Source: Actinomycetota bacterium
GTDB lineage: Bacteria; Actinomycetota; Actinomycetes; S36-B12; CAIYMF01
Length of the DNA stretch: 36,589 bases
Assembly: GCA_947455705.1 (NCBI GenBank)
Contig: CANGPO010000020.1
Span: 1 to 36,589 of the forward strand
Direction of reading: 5' to 3'
The notes under the pieces were generated by a model that saw only the letters and a list, made by a program, of their open reading frames with translations, was not told the DNA's origin and did no database searches. Below are positions 8,479 to 17,778 of this stretch, in pieces. Position 1 is the stretch's first letter. Every line of letters begins with the position of its first letter. The position numbers were made by a program, and so were the translations under genes.

Positions 8479-9567
8479 GTGTCAATCTCACGAACGGTGC
8501 GAGTGGTCGCGATCGCCATGCTGGGTGGTCTTGCCCTAGCCGCGTGCGGATCCGACAGTGGCAGCGGCTCTACGGGCGGCACAATTGCCGGCCAGCCCTG
8601 CCAGACGGGCTCAATCAAGGCGTCCGGCTCAAGTGCGCAGAAGAACGCCATGGCAGCCTGGGTGAACGCCTACCAGACCGGATGTGCCGGTGCCACGATC
8701 GATTACCAGGCAACAGGCTCCGGTGCCGGTATCCAGGACTTCATCAACAAGCAGACCGCTTTCGCTGGTTCGGATTCACCTCTCAAGGATGCTGACCGCG
8801 CCAAGGCGGACGCAATGTGTGCGGCAGGGCCGGCAATTGACATCCCCATGGTCGGTGGCGCCATCGTTTTGGCGTACAACGTTTCTGGTGTAGACACACT
8901 GGTGCTGCCAGCCAACGTCATCGCTGGCATCTTCGCCAACACGATCACCACGTGGAATGACCCGGCCATCGCTGCAGCAAACCCAGGCGTCACCCTTCCG
9001 GCAGCCACCATCGCCGCATTCCACCGCAGTGACTCGTCCGGCACCACGGACAACTTCACCAAGTACCTCAAGAACGCCGCAGCATCAGCGTGGACCTACG
9101 ACTCCGGCAAGGAGTGGGCGGCCCCCGGTGGCCAGGGTGCTAAGGGCTCAGACGGCATGGCCAACGCCGTGACCTCAACTGCCAACTCGATTGCATACAT
9201 GGAACTGTCATTCGCACAGAACGCGAAGTTGGCAGTTGCCTCTGTCGACAACGGTGGCGGCGCAATCGTCCCCTCGTCCGACACCGCAGCGTCCACGATT
9301 GCCGCGGCGACCGTAAAGGGCACCGGCAACGATCTGTCCCTGTCGATCGACTACACGACTACCACTGGCTACCCGATCGTCCTAGTCACCTACGAGATCA
9401 CCTGCGAAAAGGGTGGTGACGCGGCCAACGTCCCATTGACCAAGGCGCTGCTCACGTACACCTCGAGTGACGAGGGTCAGGGCAAGCTGGCGGCCATCGG
9501 CTACGTGCCGATCACCGGCGACTTGCTGACAAAGGTCCGGACCTCTGTGTCGGCGATCTCGTCCTGA
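8479..9567 (+). CDS. pstS: Phosphate ABC transporter substrate-binding lipoprotein PstS
   Basis: 362 residues starting at GTG 8479, with GGAGG 6 nt upstream. The signal peptide has basic residues, a hydrophobic stretch (9-20) and the lipobox LALAAC, so Cys23 should be lipidated and the protein anchored outside the membrane. The phosphate-binding features are KASGSSAQ near the N-terminus, DYQATGSGAGI with FAGSDSPL, and FHRSDSSGTTDNF. It captures inorganic phosphate for PstCAB. It is the first gene of the pst operon, under the PHO box, and is separated from pstC by a strong hairpin. Confidence 0.95.
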   Translation: MSISRTVRVVAIAMLGGLALAACGSDSGSGSTGGTIAGQPCQTGSIKASGSSAQKNAMAAWVNAYQTGCAGATIDYQATGSGAGIQDFINKQTAFAGSDSPLKDADRAKADAMCAAGPAIDIPMVGGAIVLAYNVSGVDTLVLPANVIAGIFANTITTWNDPAIAAANPGVTLPAATIAAFHRSDSSGTTDNFTKYLKNAAASAWTYDSGKEWAAPGGQGAKGSDGMANAVTSTANSIAYMELSFAQNAKLAVASVDNGGGAIVPSSDTAASTIAAATVKGTGNDLSLSIDYTTTTGYPIVLVTYEITCEKGGDAANVPLTKALLTYTSSDEGQGKLAAIGYVPITGDLLTKVRTSVSAISS

Positions 9568-9579
9568 GGTAGGTTTTCT

Positions 9580-9609
9580 GGGGGTGGCGAGGTTGACCTC
9601 GCCACCCCC
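9580..9609 (+). terminator. Strong hairpin between pstS and pstC (attenuating terminator or mRNA stabiliser)
   Basis: Bases 9580-9592 pair perfectly with 9597-9609, a 13-bp very GC-rich stem with a 4-nt loop, 12 nt after the pstS stop. The downstream run AAGAGTTTTG is only weakly T-rich. Such a hairpin can stop most transcripts after pstS or protect the pstS 3' end, giving an excess of the binding protein over the permease. Confidence 0.8.
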
Positions 9610-9654
9610 AAGAGTTTTGTCCACCCACAGCACGACATCAGGCGGTCATTTCAG

Positions 9655-10644
9655 ATGAGCACCACGGTCGAGCCCGCGACAGCGGGTACGGCTGAGCCCA
9701 TAAGCATTCATGGGCAAGCCGTGCGTCGTGGCGATCGCATTTTCCGCGGGGTATCCCTATTCGCGGGCATAACCATCTTGGTGATTATCGGCGCAATTGG
9801 AATCTTCCTGATCTGGCGTGCGATTCCGTCACTGCAGGCCAACACCGCCAACTTCTTCACAACCTCCGCTTGGTTCCCCGACCAAACGCCAAATCCCGTC
9901 TTTGGCATCGCCGCCCTCACGTTCGGCACGTTGTTCACCGCCGCCATCGCCATGGTCTTAGGCGTTCCCGTCGGAATCGGGATTGCTCTGTTCATCGCCC
10001 AGTACGCGGACCGACGATTGGCATCCACTCTCGGCTTCGTGACGGACTTGCTGGCAGCTGTGCCGTCGATCATCTTCGGCATGTGGGGATTGTCATTCCT
10101 GACTCCGCATATGGAGGGCCTGGGCCAGTGGCTCAACGACTACTTGGGCTTCATTCCGATTTTCCGTAACGACTTGAACCAATATTCGAAGTCGATCCTG
10201 ATCGCCGGCGTCGTACTGGCCATCATGGTCTTGCCGACAATCTCTGCACTAAGCCGGGAAGTCCTCACGCAAGTACCCCGATCAACAATCGAAGCCTCAC
10301 TCGCCCTCGGTGCCACGCGTTGGGAGATGGTGCGCCAAGCGATGTTCCCCTTTGCTCGGCCGGGAATGATTTCGGCAGCCATGCTCGGGCTCGGCCGGGC
10401 CCTCGGTGAAACGATCGCCGTCGCGCTCATCCTTTCTGCCTCCAACGTCATTAACTGGCACATCACCGAACCTGGTGGCAACACCTTCGCGGCGAACATC
10501 GCCCTCAAATGGAATGAAGCCGGGCCTATCGGCTTATCCGCCCTCATCGCTAGCGGTCTGGTGCTCTTCGCCATCACCTTGGTGGTAAACACCATCGCTC
10601 GAGGCATCATCGCTCGCCACGCGGAATTCCGGGAGAGCAGCTGA
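9655..10644 (+). CDS. pstC: Phosphate ABC transporter permease PstC
   Basis: 329 residues with about six membrane segments, the first near residues 33-54. The ABC-permease coupling loop is seen as SREVLTQVPRSTIEASLALGATRWEMVRQAMFP (about 200-232), containing the EASLALGATRWE-type EAA motif. Together with PstA it forms the channel through which phosphate enters. AGGCGG at 9640-9645 may be the ribosome binding site. Its TGA overlaps the pstA ATG (TGATG), so the two permease subunits are translationally coupled. Confidence 0.95.
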   Translation: MSTTVEPATAGTAEPISIHGQAVRRGDRIFRGVSLFAGITILVIIGAIGIFLIWRAIPSLQANTANFFTTSAWFPDQTPNPVFGIAALTFGTLFTAAIAMVLGVPVGIGIALFIAQYADRRLASTLGFVTDLLAAVPSIIFGMWGLSFLTPHMEGLGQWLNDYLGFIPIFRNDLNQYSKSILIAGVVLAIMVLPTISALSREVLTQVPRSTIEASLALGATRWEMVRQAMFPFARPGMISAAMLGLGRALGETIAVALILSASNVINWHITEPGGNTFAANIALKWNEAGPIGLSALIASGLVLFAITLVVNTIARGIIARHAEFRESS

Positions 10645-11729
10645 TGAGCACTACCCAGATGACGCCGGCGCCCGCGACGGAGCCGGCCCTTCACGACCTC
10701 TTAGCCGGACGACAACTGCCACGCTGGGCTCCACTCGCGGCTGCCGCGGCTGGCATCGTCATCTCGCTGCTTCTCAACCTGATCAGCGCAGTGGACGGTG
10801 TTGCTGGAACTGCTGTCGTGGCTGCCATTCTCTTCGTAATTTTCCAGACAGGCTGGAGCCTTCGGGTCGAAGGCCGACGTCACGCGGTGGACCGATTAGC
10901 CACGACGGCCGTCTACGCCACATTCGTCATCGCTGCCACACCTCTGATCGCAGTGCTAGCAACGGTATTCGTCAAGGGAATCAAGGTCATTAGCATGACC
11001 TTCTTGACGCACTCCATGCGCAATGTCGATACCCAAGGTCCCGGTGGTGGGCTACAGCACGCCATCGTCGGCACCTTCCAGCAAGTGGGCCTGGCCGCAC
11101 TGATGGGGGTGCCACTGGGAATCCTCGCTGCGATTTATCTTGTCGAATACACCGCTGATGCCAAGTCGTCCCGGCTCGCTCGTGCGATCGGTTTCGTGGT
11201 CGATGTCATGACCGGTGTTCCATCGGTGATCGTTGGTTTGTTCGTTTACTCGGCTTTCATTCTGACCCTTGGCCTACCTCGATCGGGTTTCGCAGCAGCG
11301 ATTGCCTTGGCCATCCTCATGCTTCCGGTCGTTGTCCGATCAACTGAGGAAATGCTCCGCATCGTGCCCCGCGAGCTACGAGAGGCATCGCTGGCACTTG
11401 GGATCCCCCGCTGGCGCACCATCACCAAGATCGTGCTGCCAACAGCCCTGGCGGGAATCATCACCGGTGTCATGCTGGCCATCGCTCGAATCGCCGGCGA
11501 AACCGCACCGTTGCTCCTCACGACGTTCCTCTCGCAATCGTTCAACTACAACGCCTTCAAGGGTCCACAGGCTGCCTTACCAACCTTCATCTGGGATCAA
11601 TTCACCAGTGGCACCCAAGCTTCACAGGACCGGGCCTGGGGTGGAGCCCTGGTGCTGATTACTATCGTGATGCTCTTCTACGCTGGTGCTCGACTCATCG
11701 CCCGGTTTACCGGCGTCAAGAAGTTCTAA
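10644..11729 (+). CDS. pstA: Phosphate ABC transporter permease PstA
   Basis: 361 residues. The first 90 or so include an extra pair of hydrophobic helices (about 30-50 and 53-72), longer than in E. coli PstA. The permease core then has about six further segments. The EAA loop is REASLALGIPRWRTITKIVLP, and GVPSVIVGLFVY is a family signature. It pairs with PstC. The start overlaps the pstC stop by 1 nt. PstB follows 24 nt downstream. Confidence 0.95.
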   Translation: MSTTQMTPAPATEPALHDLLAGRQLPRWAPLAAAAAGIVISLLLNLISAVDGVAGTAVVAAILFVIFQTGWSLRVEGRRHAVDRLATTAVYATFVIAATPLIAVLATVFVKGIKVISMTFLTHSMRNVDTQGPGGGLQHAIVGTFQQVGLAALMGVPLGILAAIYLVEYTADAKSSRLARAIGFVVDVMTGVPSVIVGLFVYSAFILTLGLPRSGFAAAIALAILMLPVVVRSTEEMLRIVPRELREASLALGIPRWRTITKIVLPTALAGIITGVMLAIARIAGETAPLLLTTFLSQSFNYNAFKGPQAALPTFIWDQFTSGTQASQDRAWGGALVLITIVMLFYAGARLIARFTGVKKF

Positions 11730-11753
11730 CCGACGGATCTGGGGAATCGAAAC

Positions 11754-12533
11754 ATGGCCAAGCGAATCGACATCGCCAACCTTGATGCCTATTACGGCAC
11801 GTTCAAGGCTGTTGGTGATGTGTCGCTGTCGATCGAGCCCAAGTCCGTCACGGCATTCATCGGTCCGTCTGGTTGCGGTAAGTCCACGGTGCTACGCACG
11901 ATCAACCGTATGCACGAGGTAATTCCGCGTGCATACGTCACCGGTCAAGTCTTGCTTGATGGTGAGGATATCTACGGTCCCGATATTGATCCGGTGAACG
12001 TTCGTCGAACCATCGGCATGGTGTTCCAGCGGCCCAACCCGTTCCCGACGATGAGCATCTCCGAAAACGTCGTTGCAGGTCTGACTCTCGATGGTAAGAA
12101 GCGGTCGAAGGCCGAGCTGGATTCCATCGTTGAGCGCTCACTTCGTCAGGCCAATCTGTGGGAGGAAGTCAAAGAACGCCTCGATCGGCCAGGTGGCGGA
12201 CTATCCGGTGGGCAGCAGCAGCGTCTTTGTATCGCGCGGGCCATCGCCGTTCAGCCACAAATCCTCTTGATGGATGAGCCCTGCTCGGCCCTTGACCCCA
12301 TCTCGACCCTCGCGATCGAAGATCTCATCGAGCAACTCAAAGCCGATTACACGATCGTCATCGTGACGCACAACATGCAACAGGCCGCCCGCGTTTCTGA
12401 AACGACGGCATTTTTCAACCTTCCGGGCGTTGGCCAACCCGGTCGTTTGGTGGAGATCGCGCCCACCGAACGGATCTTCTCGAACCCGACTCAAGAGGCG
12501 ACTGAGGACTACATCTCCGGCCGGTTCGGCTAA
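11754..12533 (+). CDS. pstB: Phosphate ABC transporter ATPase PstB
   Basis: 259 residues, normal length. The Walker A motif is GPSGCGKST (38-46), the Q-loop [10 protein letters not shown] (91-100), the ABC signature [14 protein letters not shown] (150-163), Walker [14 protein letters not shown] (170-182), and the switch His is in IVTHNMQQA. The FQRPNPFP Q-loop and [10 protein letters not shown] are characteristic of PstB rather than other ABC ATPases. It powers phosphate uptake by PstCA. It is the last gene of the operon: no phoU follows, and a gene with its own promoter starts 50 nt later. Confidence 0.97.
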   Translation: MAKRIDIANLDAYYGTFKAVGDVSLSIEPKSVTAFIGPSGCGKSTVLRTINRMHEVIPRAYVTGQVLLDGEDIYGPDIDPVNVRRTIGMVFQRPNPFPTMSISENVVAGLTLDGKKRSKAELDSIVERSLRQANLWEEVKERLDRPGGGLSGGQQQRLCIARAIAVQPQILLMDEPCSALDPISTLAIEDLIEQLKADYTIVIVTHNMQQAARVSETTAFFNLPGVGQPGRLVEIAPTERIFSNPTQEATEDYISGRFG

Positions 12534-12546
12534 CCTCCCAATCGAT

Positions 12547-12585
12547 CTGACACCGGTCTTTGTTTGGAGTAGCGTCCTACTTGTG
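12547..12585 (+). promoter_or_regulatory. Leaderless promoter CTGACA-N17-TAGCGT
   Basis: CTGACA at 12547-12552 is one base off the TTGACA consensus. A 17-bp spacer leads to TAGCGT at 12570-12575, a TANNNT -10 box. The GTG start codon at 12583 follows 7 nt later, so transcript start and start codon should coincide. This is the best-formed leaderless promoter in the window and fixes the start of the small gene. Confidence 0.7.
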
Positions 12586-12798
12586 ACGAACGGGGAGCAT
12601 GTAGTCGAGATCGTAGACGGCCGATTTTGCCGGGCCGTTTGCTCATGTGGTTGGCAGTCAGACGCCCGCAGAATGCGATCCTCGATTAGGGAACTTGCCG
12701 ATACGCACCTTGAAGAACATGCGCAGTTGGCCGTCATCAATCTGACCGATCCGTCTGCCATCGAGTTAGTCGAAGAGCGCCACGCAGCAACTGCGTAA
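12583..12798 (+). CDS. Small putative zinc-binding protein (71 aa)
   Basis: 71 residues from GTG 12583. The frame is open much further upstream, but that part overlaps the pstB 3' end out of frame. The protein has Cys16, CSCGW (Cys20, Cys22) and, after a helix, HLEEH (His42, His46). These could form a compact CxC...HxxxH metal site. I do not recognise a named family, though short actinobacterial proteins with this CxCGW...H pattern are common. It converges on glgC, leaving only 20 nt between the stops. Function unknown. Confidence 0.65.
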   Translation: MTNGEHVVEIVDGRFCRAVCSCGWQSDARRMRSSIRELADTHLEEHAQLAVINLTDPSAIELVEERHAATA

Positions 12799-12818
12799 GA
12801 GCATCCCCGATCCTTCGA

Positions 12819-14042
12819 TCAGCCGAGTTCGACTTTCTGTCCCTTACCCACCACGATGATGCCGCCAGGGCTCATGGTGTAGCGCTCGCGATCGCTCTCC
12901 GGGTTAACCCCGATCTGCGCACCGTCAGGCACGATGACGTTCTTGTCGAGAATTGCCCTACGAACAACGGCGCCACGGCCAATACGAACTCCGGGCATCA
13001 ACACTGATCCTTCGACGTAGGCACCTTCGCGGATGTTCACGTCGTACGACAGCACTGAGTTGCGCACATGCGCACCGGAAACAATCGAGCCCGCACCCAC
13101 CATCGACTCATGTGAATTGCCACCCTCGACGAACTTCGCCGGAGGAAGCGGCGGAAGGTGCGAAAGGATCGGCCATTGTCGGTTGTAGAGGTTGAAGACC
13201 GGGTGCACAGACACAAGATCCATGTGTGCATCGTGATATGCATCTAGGGTTCCGACGTCGCGCCAATACCCCTTATCGCGCTCTGTCGAACCTGGGACGA
13301 CGTTTTGATCGAAGTCGTACACCTGAGCTAAGCCTTGGGCCGTCAACATCGGAATGATGTTGGTACCCATGTCATGCAGCGACGACTCATCAGCTGCGTC
13401 GATCCGAAGAGCTTCAACCAATACGTCTGTGGTGAAAACGTAATTTCCCATGGAGGCGTAACAGTTATCAGGATCACCTGGGATCGCCGGAGGATCCAAA
13501 GGCTTCTCTACAAACCGTTCGATGGTGCGCCCATCTGAAGCGGTTTCGATGACCCCGAATTGCGGGCCCTGATCGATCGGCACGCGGATGCCCGCGACCG
13601 TCACACCTGCACCCGATTCGATGTGCTGACGCACCATCTGCTCGGGATCCATGCGGTACACGTGATCGGCACCGAATACCACGACGTACGTGGGGCTTTC
13701 GTCATAGACGAGATTCAGGCTTTGGAAAATCGCATCCGCCGAGCCGGTGTACCAGCGTGGACCGAGTCGCTGCTGAGCAGGCACTGGCGTGATGTAGTTG
13801 CCCAGCAGAGTCGACATCCGCCACGTCGTGGTGATGTGTCGGTCGAGTGAGTGCGACTTGTACTGCGTCAGCACGCAGATTCGCAGGTAGCCCGCGTTGA
13901 CCAAATTCGAGAGCACGAAATCCACGAGCCGATAGGCGCCGCCAAAGGGAACCGCGGGCTTGGCTCGGTCGGCCGTAAGTGGCATGAGTCGCTTACCTTC
14001 GCCGCCGGCGAGGACAATTCCTAGAACGTCGCGGTTTGCCAC
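12819..14042 (-). CDS. glgC: Glucose-1-phosphate adenylyltransferase
   Basis: 407 residues from GTG 14042. An open frame continues to 14330 but overlaps glgM, and the GTG has a matching leaderless -10 box. It makes ADP-glucose from ATP and glucose-1-phosphate. The nucleotidyltransferase core starts with [28 protein letters not shown], with [11 protein letters not shown] as the metal-binding Asp segment and [19 protein letters not shown] as the sugar-phosphate region. The C-terminal third is a left-handed beta helix with hexapeptide repeats ([21 protein letters not shown] and on). It is divergent from glgM, as in Mycobacterium. Confidence 0.95.
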   Translation of the reverse strand: MANRDVLGIVLAGGEGKRLMPLTADRAKPAVPFGGAYRLVDFVLSNLVNAGYLRICVLTQYKSHSLDRHITTTWRMSTLLGNYITPVPAQQRLGPRWYTGSADAIFQSLNLVYDESPTYVVVFGADHVYRMDPEQMVRQHIESGAGVTVAGIRVPIDQGPQFGVIETASDGRTIERFVEKPLDPPAIPGDPDNCYASMGNYVFTTDVLVEALRIDAADESSLHDMGTNIIPMLTAQGLAQVYDFDQNVVPGSTERDKGYWRDVGTLDAYHDAHMDLVSVHPVFNLYNRQWPILSHLPPLPPAKFVEGGNSHESMVGAGSIVSGAHVRNSVLSYDVNIREGAYVEGSVLMPGVRIGRGAVVRRAILDKNVIVPDGAQIGVNPESDRERYTMSPGGIIVVGKGQKVELG

Positions 14043-14081
14043 ACTCACAGGGTAGCCGTTCCGTCTAGTGTTACGTCTGTG
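14040..14081. promoter_or_regulatory. Compact divergent leaderless promoters for glgC and glgM
   Basis: The two GTG start codons (14042 on minus, 14079 on plus) are separated by 36 bp. On the minus strand TACCCT (14054-14049) lies 6 nt before the glgC GTG. On the plus strand TAGTGT (14066-14071) lies 7 nt before the glgM GTG. Neither start has a Shine-Dalgarno sequence. Each -35 region would overlap the opposite gene's start region, so the two promoters cannot easily be occupied together. Confidence 0.6.
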
Positions 14082-15254
14082 CTGCGAGTAGGAATATTGA
14101 CCAAGGAGTGGCCGCCGGACGTCTATGGCGGTGCAGGGGTGCACGTTGATGAGCTCGTGCGTGAGCTTCGCCCCCTCGCTGACGTGCATGTTCACGCATT
14201 CGGCCCGTCGCGAACCGGGGCGACTGGCCACATCGTTCCGCCGGATTTTGCTGACTCGAACGGCGCACTCCAGACCCTGGCCGTGGATCTCGACATGGTT
14301 CGCACCCTCGATCACCTCGATGTCGTGCATTCACACACCTGGTACACGAACTTCGCTGGGCACGTCGCCGGTGAAATCTTTGGTATCCCGCACGTCATCA
14401 CAGCGCATTCGCTCGAGCCACGACGACCGTGGAAGGCCGAGCAACTTGGTGGCGGATACCGCACATCGTCATGGATTGAATCCAGTACCTACCGTGAGGC
14501 GAGCGCCATCATCGCGGTGTCGGATGGCATGCGACGAGATGTGCTTGAGGTGTACCCGTTCTTAGAACCCGAGCGGGTTCACGTGGTGCGCAACGGAATC
14601 GACACCGTGACGTGGCAACCAGATCCGAACACCGAGCTACTCGCTGAGTACGGGGTGGCAACCGATCGTCCTTATGTCGTCTTCGTCGGACGGATCACCC
14701 GGCAGAAGGGTATCCCTCACTTACTCGCAGCGATTAAGAACATGGATCCAGCGATTCAATTCGTGTTCTGTGCCTCAGCACCTGACACTCCTGACATTGG
14801 CCGTGAAACCGCTGGTGCAATCGACGAACTGCGCACAACTCATGACGTCGTCTGGATTCAGGAGCATGCACCCCGTCCGGTGATTCGTCAGATTCTCACC
14901 CATGCTGTGGCATTCCTATGCCCCTCGATTTACGAGCCGCTGGGCATCGTCAACCTTGAAGCCATGGCGTCCTCCACGGCAGTGATCGCCTCTGACGTCG
15001 GCGGAATCCCTGAGGTCGTGGTCGATGGCGGCACTGGCCTCCTAGTCCATTACGACGAGCAAGATCCGACCGCATTCGAGCAGGATTTTTCGGCCGCAAT
15101 CAACTCACTTGTGGCCGATCCCGTTCAGGCTGAACACATGGGTCTTGCTGGTCGCAAACGAGCGATCTCAGACTTCGGTTGGGATGTGGTTGCCGAGCGC
15201 ACGGTAGAGGTTTATCTCGCCGCGGGTTCAGTTCCGGGTGCACCGATCCCGTGA
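14079..15254 (+). CDS. glgM: ADP-glucose glycosyltransferase, GlgM/actinobacterial GlgA type (GT4)
   Basis: 391 residues. The N-terminus is [20 protein letters not shown], close to mycobacterial GlgM, and the GT-B C-terminal domain contains [15 protein letters not shown] and the donor-binding [12 protein letters not shown] around residues 285-300. It is a GT4 retaining enzyme, not the larger GT5 bacterial glycogen synthase. In mycobacteria this protein uses ADP-glucose and glucose-1-phosphate to make maltose-1-phosphate; older annotation calls it glycogen synthase. Which activity it has here is inferred. The EamA gene downstream overlaps its stop by 4 nt (GTGA). Confidence 0.88.
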   Translation: MLRVGILTKEWPPDVYGGAGVHVDELVRELRPLADVHVHAFGPSRTGATGHIVPPDFADSNGALQTLAVDLDMVRTLDHLDVVHSHTWYTNFAGHVAGEIFGIPHVITAHSLEPRRPWKAEQLGGGYRTSSWIESSTYREASAIIAVSDGMRRDVLEVYPFLEPERVHVVRNGIDTVTWQPDPNTELLAEYGVATDRPYVVFVGRITRQKGIPHLLAAIKNMDPAIQFVFCASAPDTPDIGRETAGAIDELRTTHDVVWIQEHAPRPVIRQILTHAVAFLCPSIYEPLGIVNLEAMASSTAVIASDVGGIPEVVVDGGTGLLVHYDEQDPTAFEQDFSAAINSLVADPVQAEHMGLAGRKRAISDFGWDVVAERTVEVYLAAGSVPGAPIP

Positions 15255-16189
15255 CGACCGCGCCGCCCACCACACGTGAGTTCCACCGACATCCCGCCCT
15301 CGGTTATGCGACGTACCTACTCGCCTCGACGTTATTTTCACTCAACGGAACGGTTAGCAAGTACCTGCTACTCGACGGCATCTTCTGGGCTCGCCTTTCT
15401 CAACTTCGAGTGACGCTGGCTTTCCTCATTCTCGTTGTCGTCGTCCTGCTCACCAACAGGTCTGCATTCCGGCTGGGTAAGGGGGAAGTCAAAGGCCTTC
15501 TTATCTACGGCATCTTGGGTATCGCGACAACTCAATCCCTCTACTTTCTATCGATCGAACGCATGCCCATTGGTGTCAGCCTGCTGTTTGAATTCACCGC
15601 ACCGATCATGGTCGCCCTGTGGTTCAAGTACGCCATGCATGAGCCGGTGCGCAATCGGGTCTTCATCGCATTGGCTCTGGCCATGGTCGGACTGGCGATG
15701 GTTGCGCAGGTGTGGCAAGGATTTACCCTCGATGCGATTGGACTCACTGCAGCCCTAGGCGCCGCCGTTGCCTTAGCCCTGTACTTCATCGAGGGTGAGA
15801 AGTTAGTGGCACATCGCGATCCCGTGTCGCTCACCATGTGGGGGTTCGGTGCCGCTGCGCTCTTCTGGGCAGTCGTACAACCGTGGTGGCTGTTCCCTTG
15901 GGAAAAAGTCGCGTCACCAATAACCCTCATGGATGGTGCTGGGCCAACGGTTCCAGCGTGGTATCTGATGGTGTACATGGTTATATTTGGGACCGTACTG
16001 CCATTCGCACTGGTCCTACAGAGTTTGCGCCACCTGCGCGCAACGCAAGCATCAATCGTTGGAATGACCGAGCCCGTCATCGCATCACTGATCGCGTTCG
16101 CGCTGCTTGGTGAGGTCATGACCCCGATCCAGATCTTCGGTGGGGCGATCGTTCTCGGCGCGGTCATCGTCGCGGAAACATCCCGATAG
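15251..16189 (+). CDS. EamA/DMT-family transporter
   Basis: 312 residues from GTG 15251, which overlaps the glgM stop as GTGA; this start removes a 24-residue reading within glgM. About ten hydrophobic helices arranged as two EamA repeats are visible, beginning with ALGYATYLLASTLFSLNGTVSKYL. The C-terminal repeat ends LRATQASIVGMTEPVIASLIAFALLGE.MTPIQIFGGAIVLGAVI, the classical EamA/RhaT ending. It exports or exchanges small metabolites (amino acids, sugars or similar); substrate unknown. Coupling to glgM is positional, with no demonstrated link. Confidence 0.88.
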   Translation: MTTAPPTTREFHRHPALGYATYLLASTLFSLNGTVSKYLLLDGIFWARLSQLRVTLAFLILVVVVLLTNRSAFRLGKGEVKGLLIYGILGIATTQSLYFLSIERMPIGVSLLFEFTAPIMVALWFKYAMHEPVRNRVFIALALAMVGLAMVAQVWQGFTLDAIGLTAALGAAVALALYFIEGEKLVAHRDPVSLTMWGFGAAALFWAVVQPWWLFPWEKVASPITLMDGAGPTVPAWYLMVYMVIFGTVLPFALVLQSLRHLRATQASIVGMTEPVIASLIAFALLGEVMTPIQIFGGAIVLGAVIVAETSR

Positions 16190-16215
16190 CACTGTCCGAT
16201 GCGGGACATGGTGGA

Positions 16216-17754
16216 ATGGCGGCTATGGCTGACGATGACGTAGCTCTGGACCCACACCGTGGTCTCGACGTCGCCACGGGCCTAGATGGTCGAGTAAGTA
16301 CCACCCGAGTTGGACGCGATGTTGTTACCACCGCGATGAACGCGGTTGATCCCGCTGCCGGCAACCAGATCACAATGGTCAAGAACTGGCGAGACGATTA
16401 CATCGGACCGTTTCGCCAACTCGTCAGCGCTGGCACAACGACCTCCCGGGCCGCGTACGCGATCGCATCGGCCGGACTTGAAGAGTTACATCGCAACGCG
16501 GTCGTGGTTCGTGATGGCGAGCAGATCCCCGCACTGACGGCACTTGCCAGCGCGGATTCGCCCGCATTTCGCTCCGTCACCGTACAAGGTGATGTTGCCC
16601 GCGATCCGGGGCTAACGATTCCCATGCATGGCGCTCGTCTGTTCGGCCCCGAGGTCCGTCGTCAGCTGGACACCTGGGTGGCTGGCGGAATCGTTGAACG
16701 CGGGTTCGCAACCGCACTTCACTCGGTTCTCGACAACCCCGACTGGCTCGACTTATCCGACGTGACGGTTGTCGTCCTTGGAGCGGGTGCAGAGATGGGC
16801 CCATTGCGATCACTACTGCGGTGGGGTGCGCACGTGATTGCTGTGGATCTTCCCCGCCCCGACATTTGGCAGCGGGTCATTGCCGTTGCTCGCAACTCGT
16901 CAGGCCGACTCTCGATTCCAGTACCCGTCGATAGCACCTTGCCTGACACTGCTTCCCCCGATCACGACGATCAACTTGCCCGTGTCGCCGGTATCAACAT
17001 CCTGGCTCAATTACCTGAGTTGTATTCATGGCTGAGCGACATCGAGGGCCCATTTACTCTTGGCACGTACACCTACGCCGACGGCGCCACTCACCTGCGA
17101 CTTGGTCTAGCAACAGACGTCTTAGCGGCAACCCTGCTAGAACATCGCAGCGATATCGGTTTGGCGTTCCTTGCAACACCGACTGATGTCTACGCCGTTT
17201 CTCCGACGACCGTCGAGGAGTCACGACGTCGATGGAATGCGCGAGGGCTTGCCGGTATCGCGCAGTTGCCATTACGGGCGACGGGGCAGTTCGCGCCCAA
17301 CTACCCCAGCACTATCTCGACAGATCGCGGTGAAATCGGGATTGCCGACTGTCTCGTCACCATCCAAGGCCCGAATTACGCTCTCGCCAAACGACTTCAG
17401 CGCTGGCGGGCCGCTGTTTCCCGACAAAACGGAGTATGGGCATCCCTCAATGTGGCCCCGGCAACCCGCACTCGATCTGTCGTGAAGAACCGCGCATTGG
17501 CAGCCGCCTACGCGGGTGCGCACCGATTCGGCGTTGAGGTTTTTGATCCGTCGACGTCGAATACCGTGATGGCCGCGTTGCTCGTACACGATCTGCGATC
17601 AACAACCTCACTGGCTCGCCCCGATGCTGTCGTGAAACATCCGGACGAACCATGGGCAATCCAAGCCGCACATGCCGGCCTATGGACGTCGGCATATGCA
17701 CCGCGGTCCGTATTGGGAATTGCTGCCGCGATGGGAATGCTCGTCCGCGGCTGA
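16216..17754 (+). CDS. Uncharacterised 512-aa protein with a Rossmann-like nucleotide-binding domain
   Basis: I do not recognise the family. 512 residues, soluble, no signal peptide. A Rossmann beta-alpha-beta element is clear at about 182-212: VTVVVLGAGAEMGPLRSLL then GAHVIAVDLP, giving GxGxxxG (Gly189, 191, 195) and an acidic Asp211 at the end of the second strand, as expected for NAD or SAM binding. The N-terminal third has a conserved-looking NQITMVKNWRDDYIGPF segment, and the C-terminus an ATRTRSVVKNRALAAAYAGA helix. An alternative ATG at 16225 has a better spaced GGTGGA box. It follows the EamA gene by 26 nt and ends before a strong hairpin. It could be a dehydrogenase-like or methyltransferase-like enzyme. 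Confidence 0.75.
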   Translation: MAAMADDDVALDPHRGLDVATGLDGRVSTTRVGRDVVTTAMNAVDPAAGNQITMVKNWRDDYIGPFRQLVSAGTTTSRAAYAIASAGLEELHRNAVVVRDGEQIPALTALASADSPAFRSVTVQGDVARDPGLTIPMHGARLFGPEVRRQLDTWVAGGIVERGFATALHSVLDNPDWLDLSDVTVVVLGAGAEMGPLRSLLRWGAHVIAVDLPRPDIWQRVIAVARNSSGRLSIPVPVDSTLPDTASPDHDDQLARVAGINILAQLPELYSWLSDIEGPFTLGTYTYADGATHLRLGLATDVLAATLLEHRSDIGLAFLATPTDVYAVSPTTVEESRRRWNARGLAGIAQLPLRATGQFAPNYPSTISTDRGEIGIADCLVTIQGPNYALAKRLQRWRAAVSRQNGVWASLNVAPATRTRSVVKNRALAAAYAGAHRFGVEVFDPSTSNTVMAALLVHDLRSTTSLARPDAVVKHPDEPWAIQAAHAGLWTSAYAPRSVLGIAAAMGMLVRG

Positions 17755-17778
17755 CCGCCAGCAATCTCTGAACATCAC

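Noticed and set aside
10140..10694. Minus-strand open frame (184 codons) across pstC/pstA
   Set aside because: It is antisense to two unmistakable permease genes; long reverse frames are expected in GC-rich coding DNA.
15541..16257. Long minus-strand open frame (238 codons)
   Set aside because: It is antisense to the EamA transporter, which has clear transmembrane structure. The product is low-complexity Ser/Thr/Ala/Met without a recognisable domain or ribosome site.
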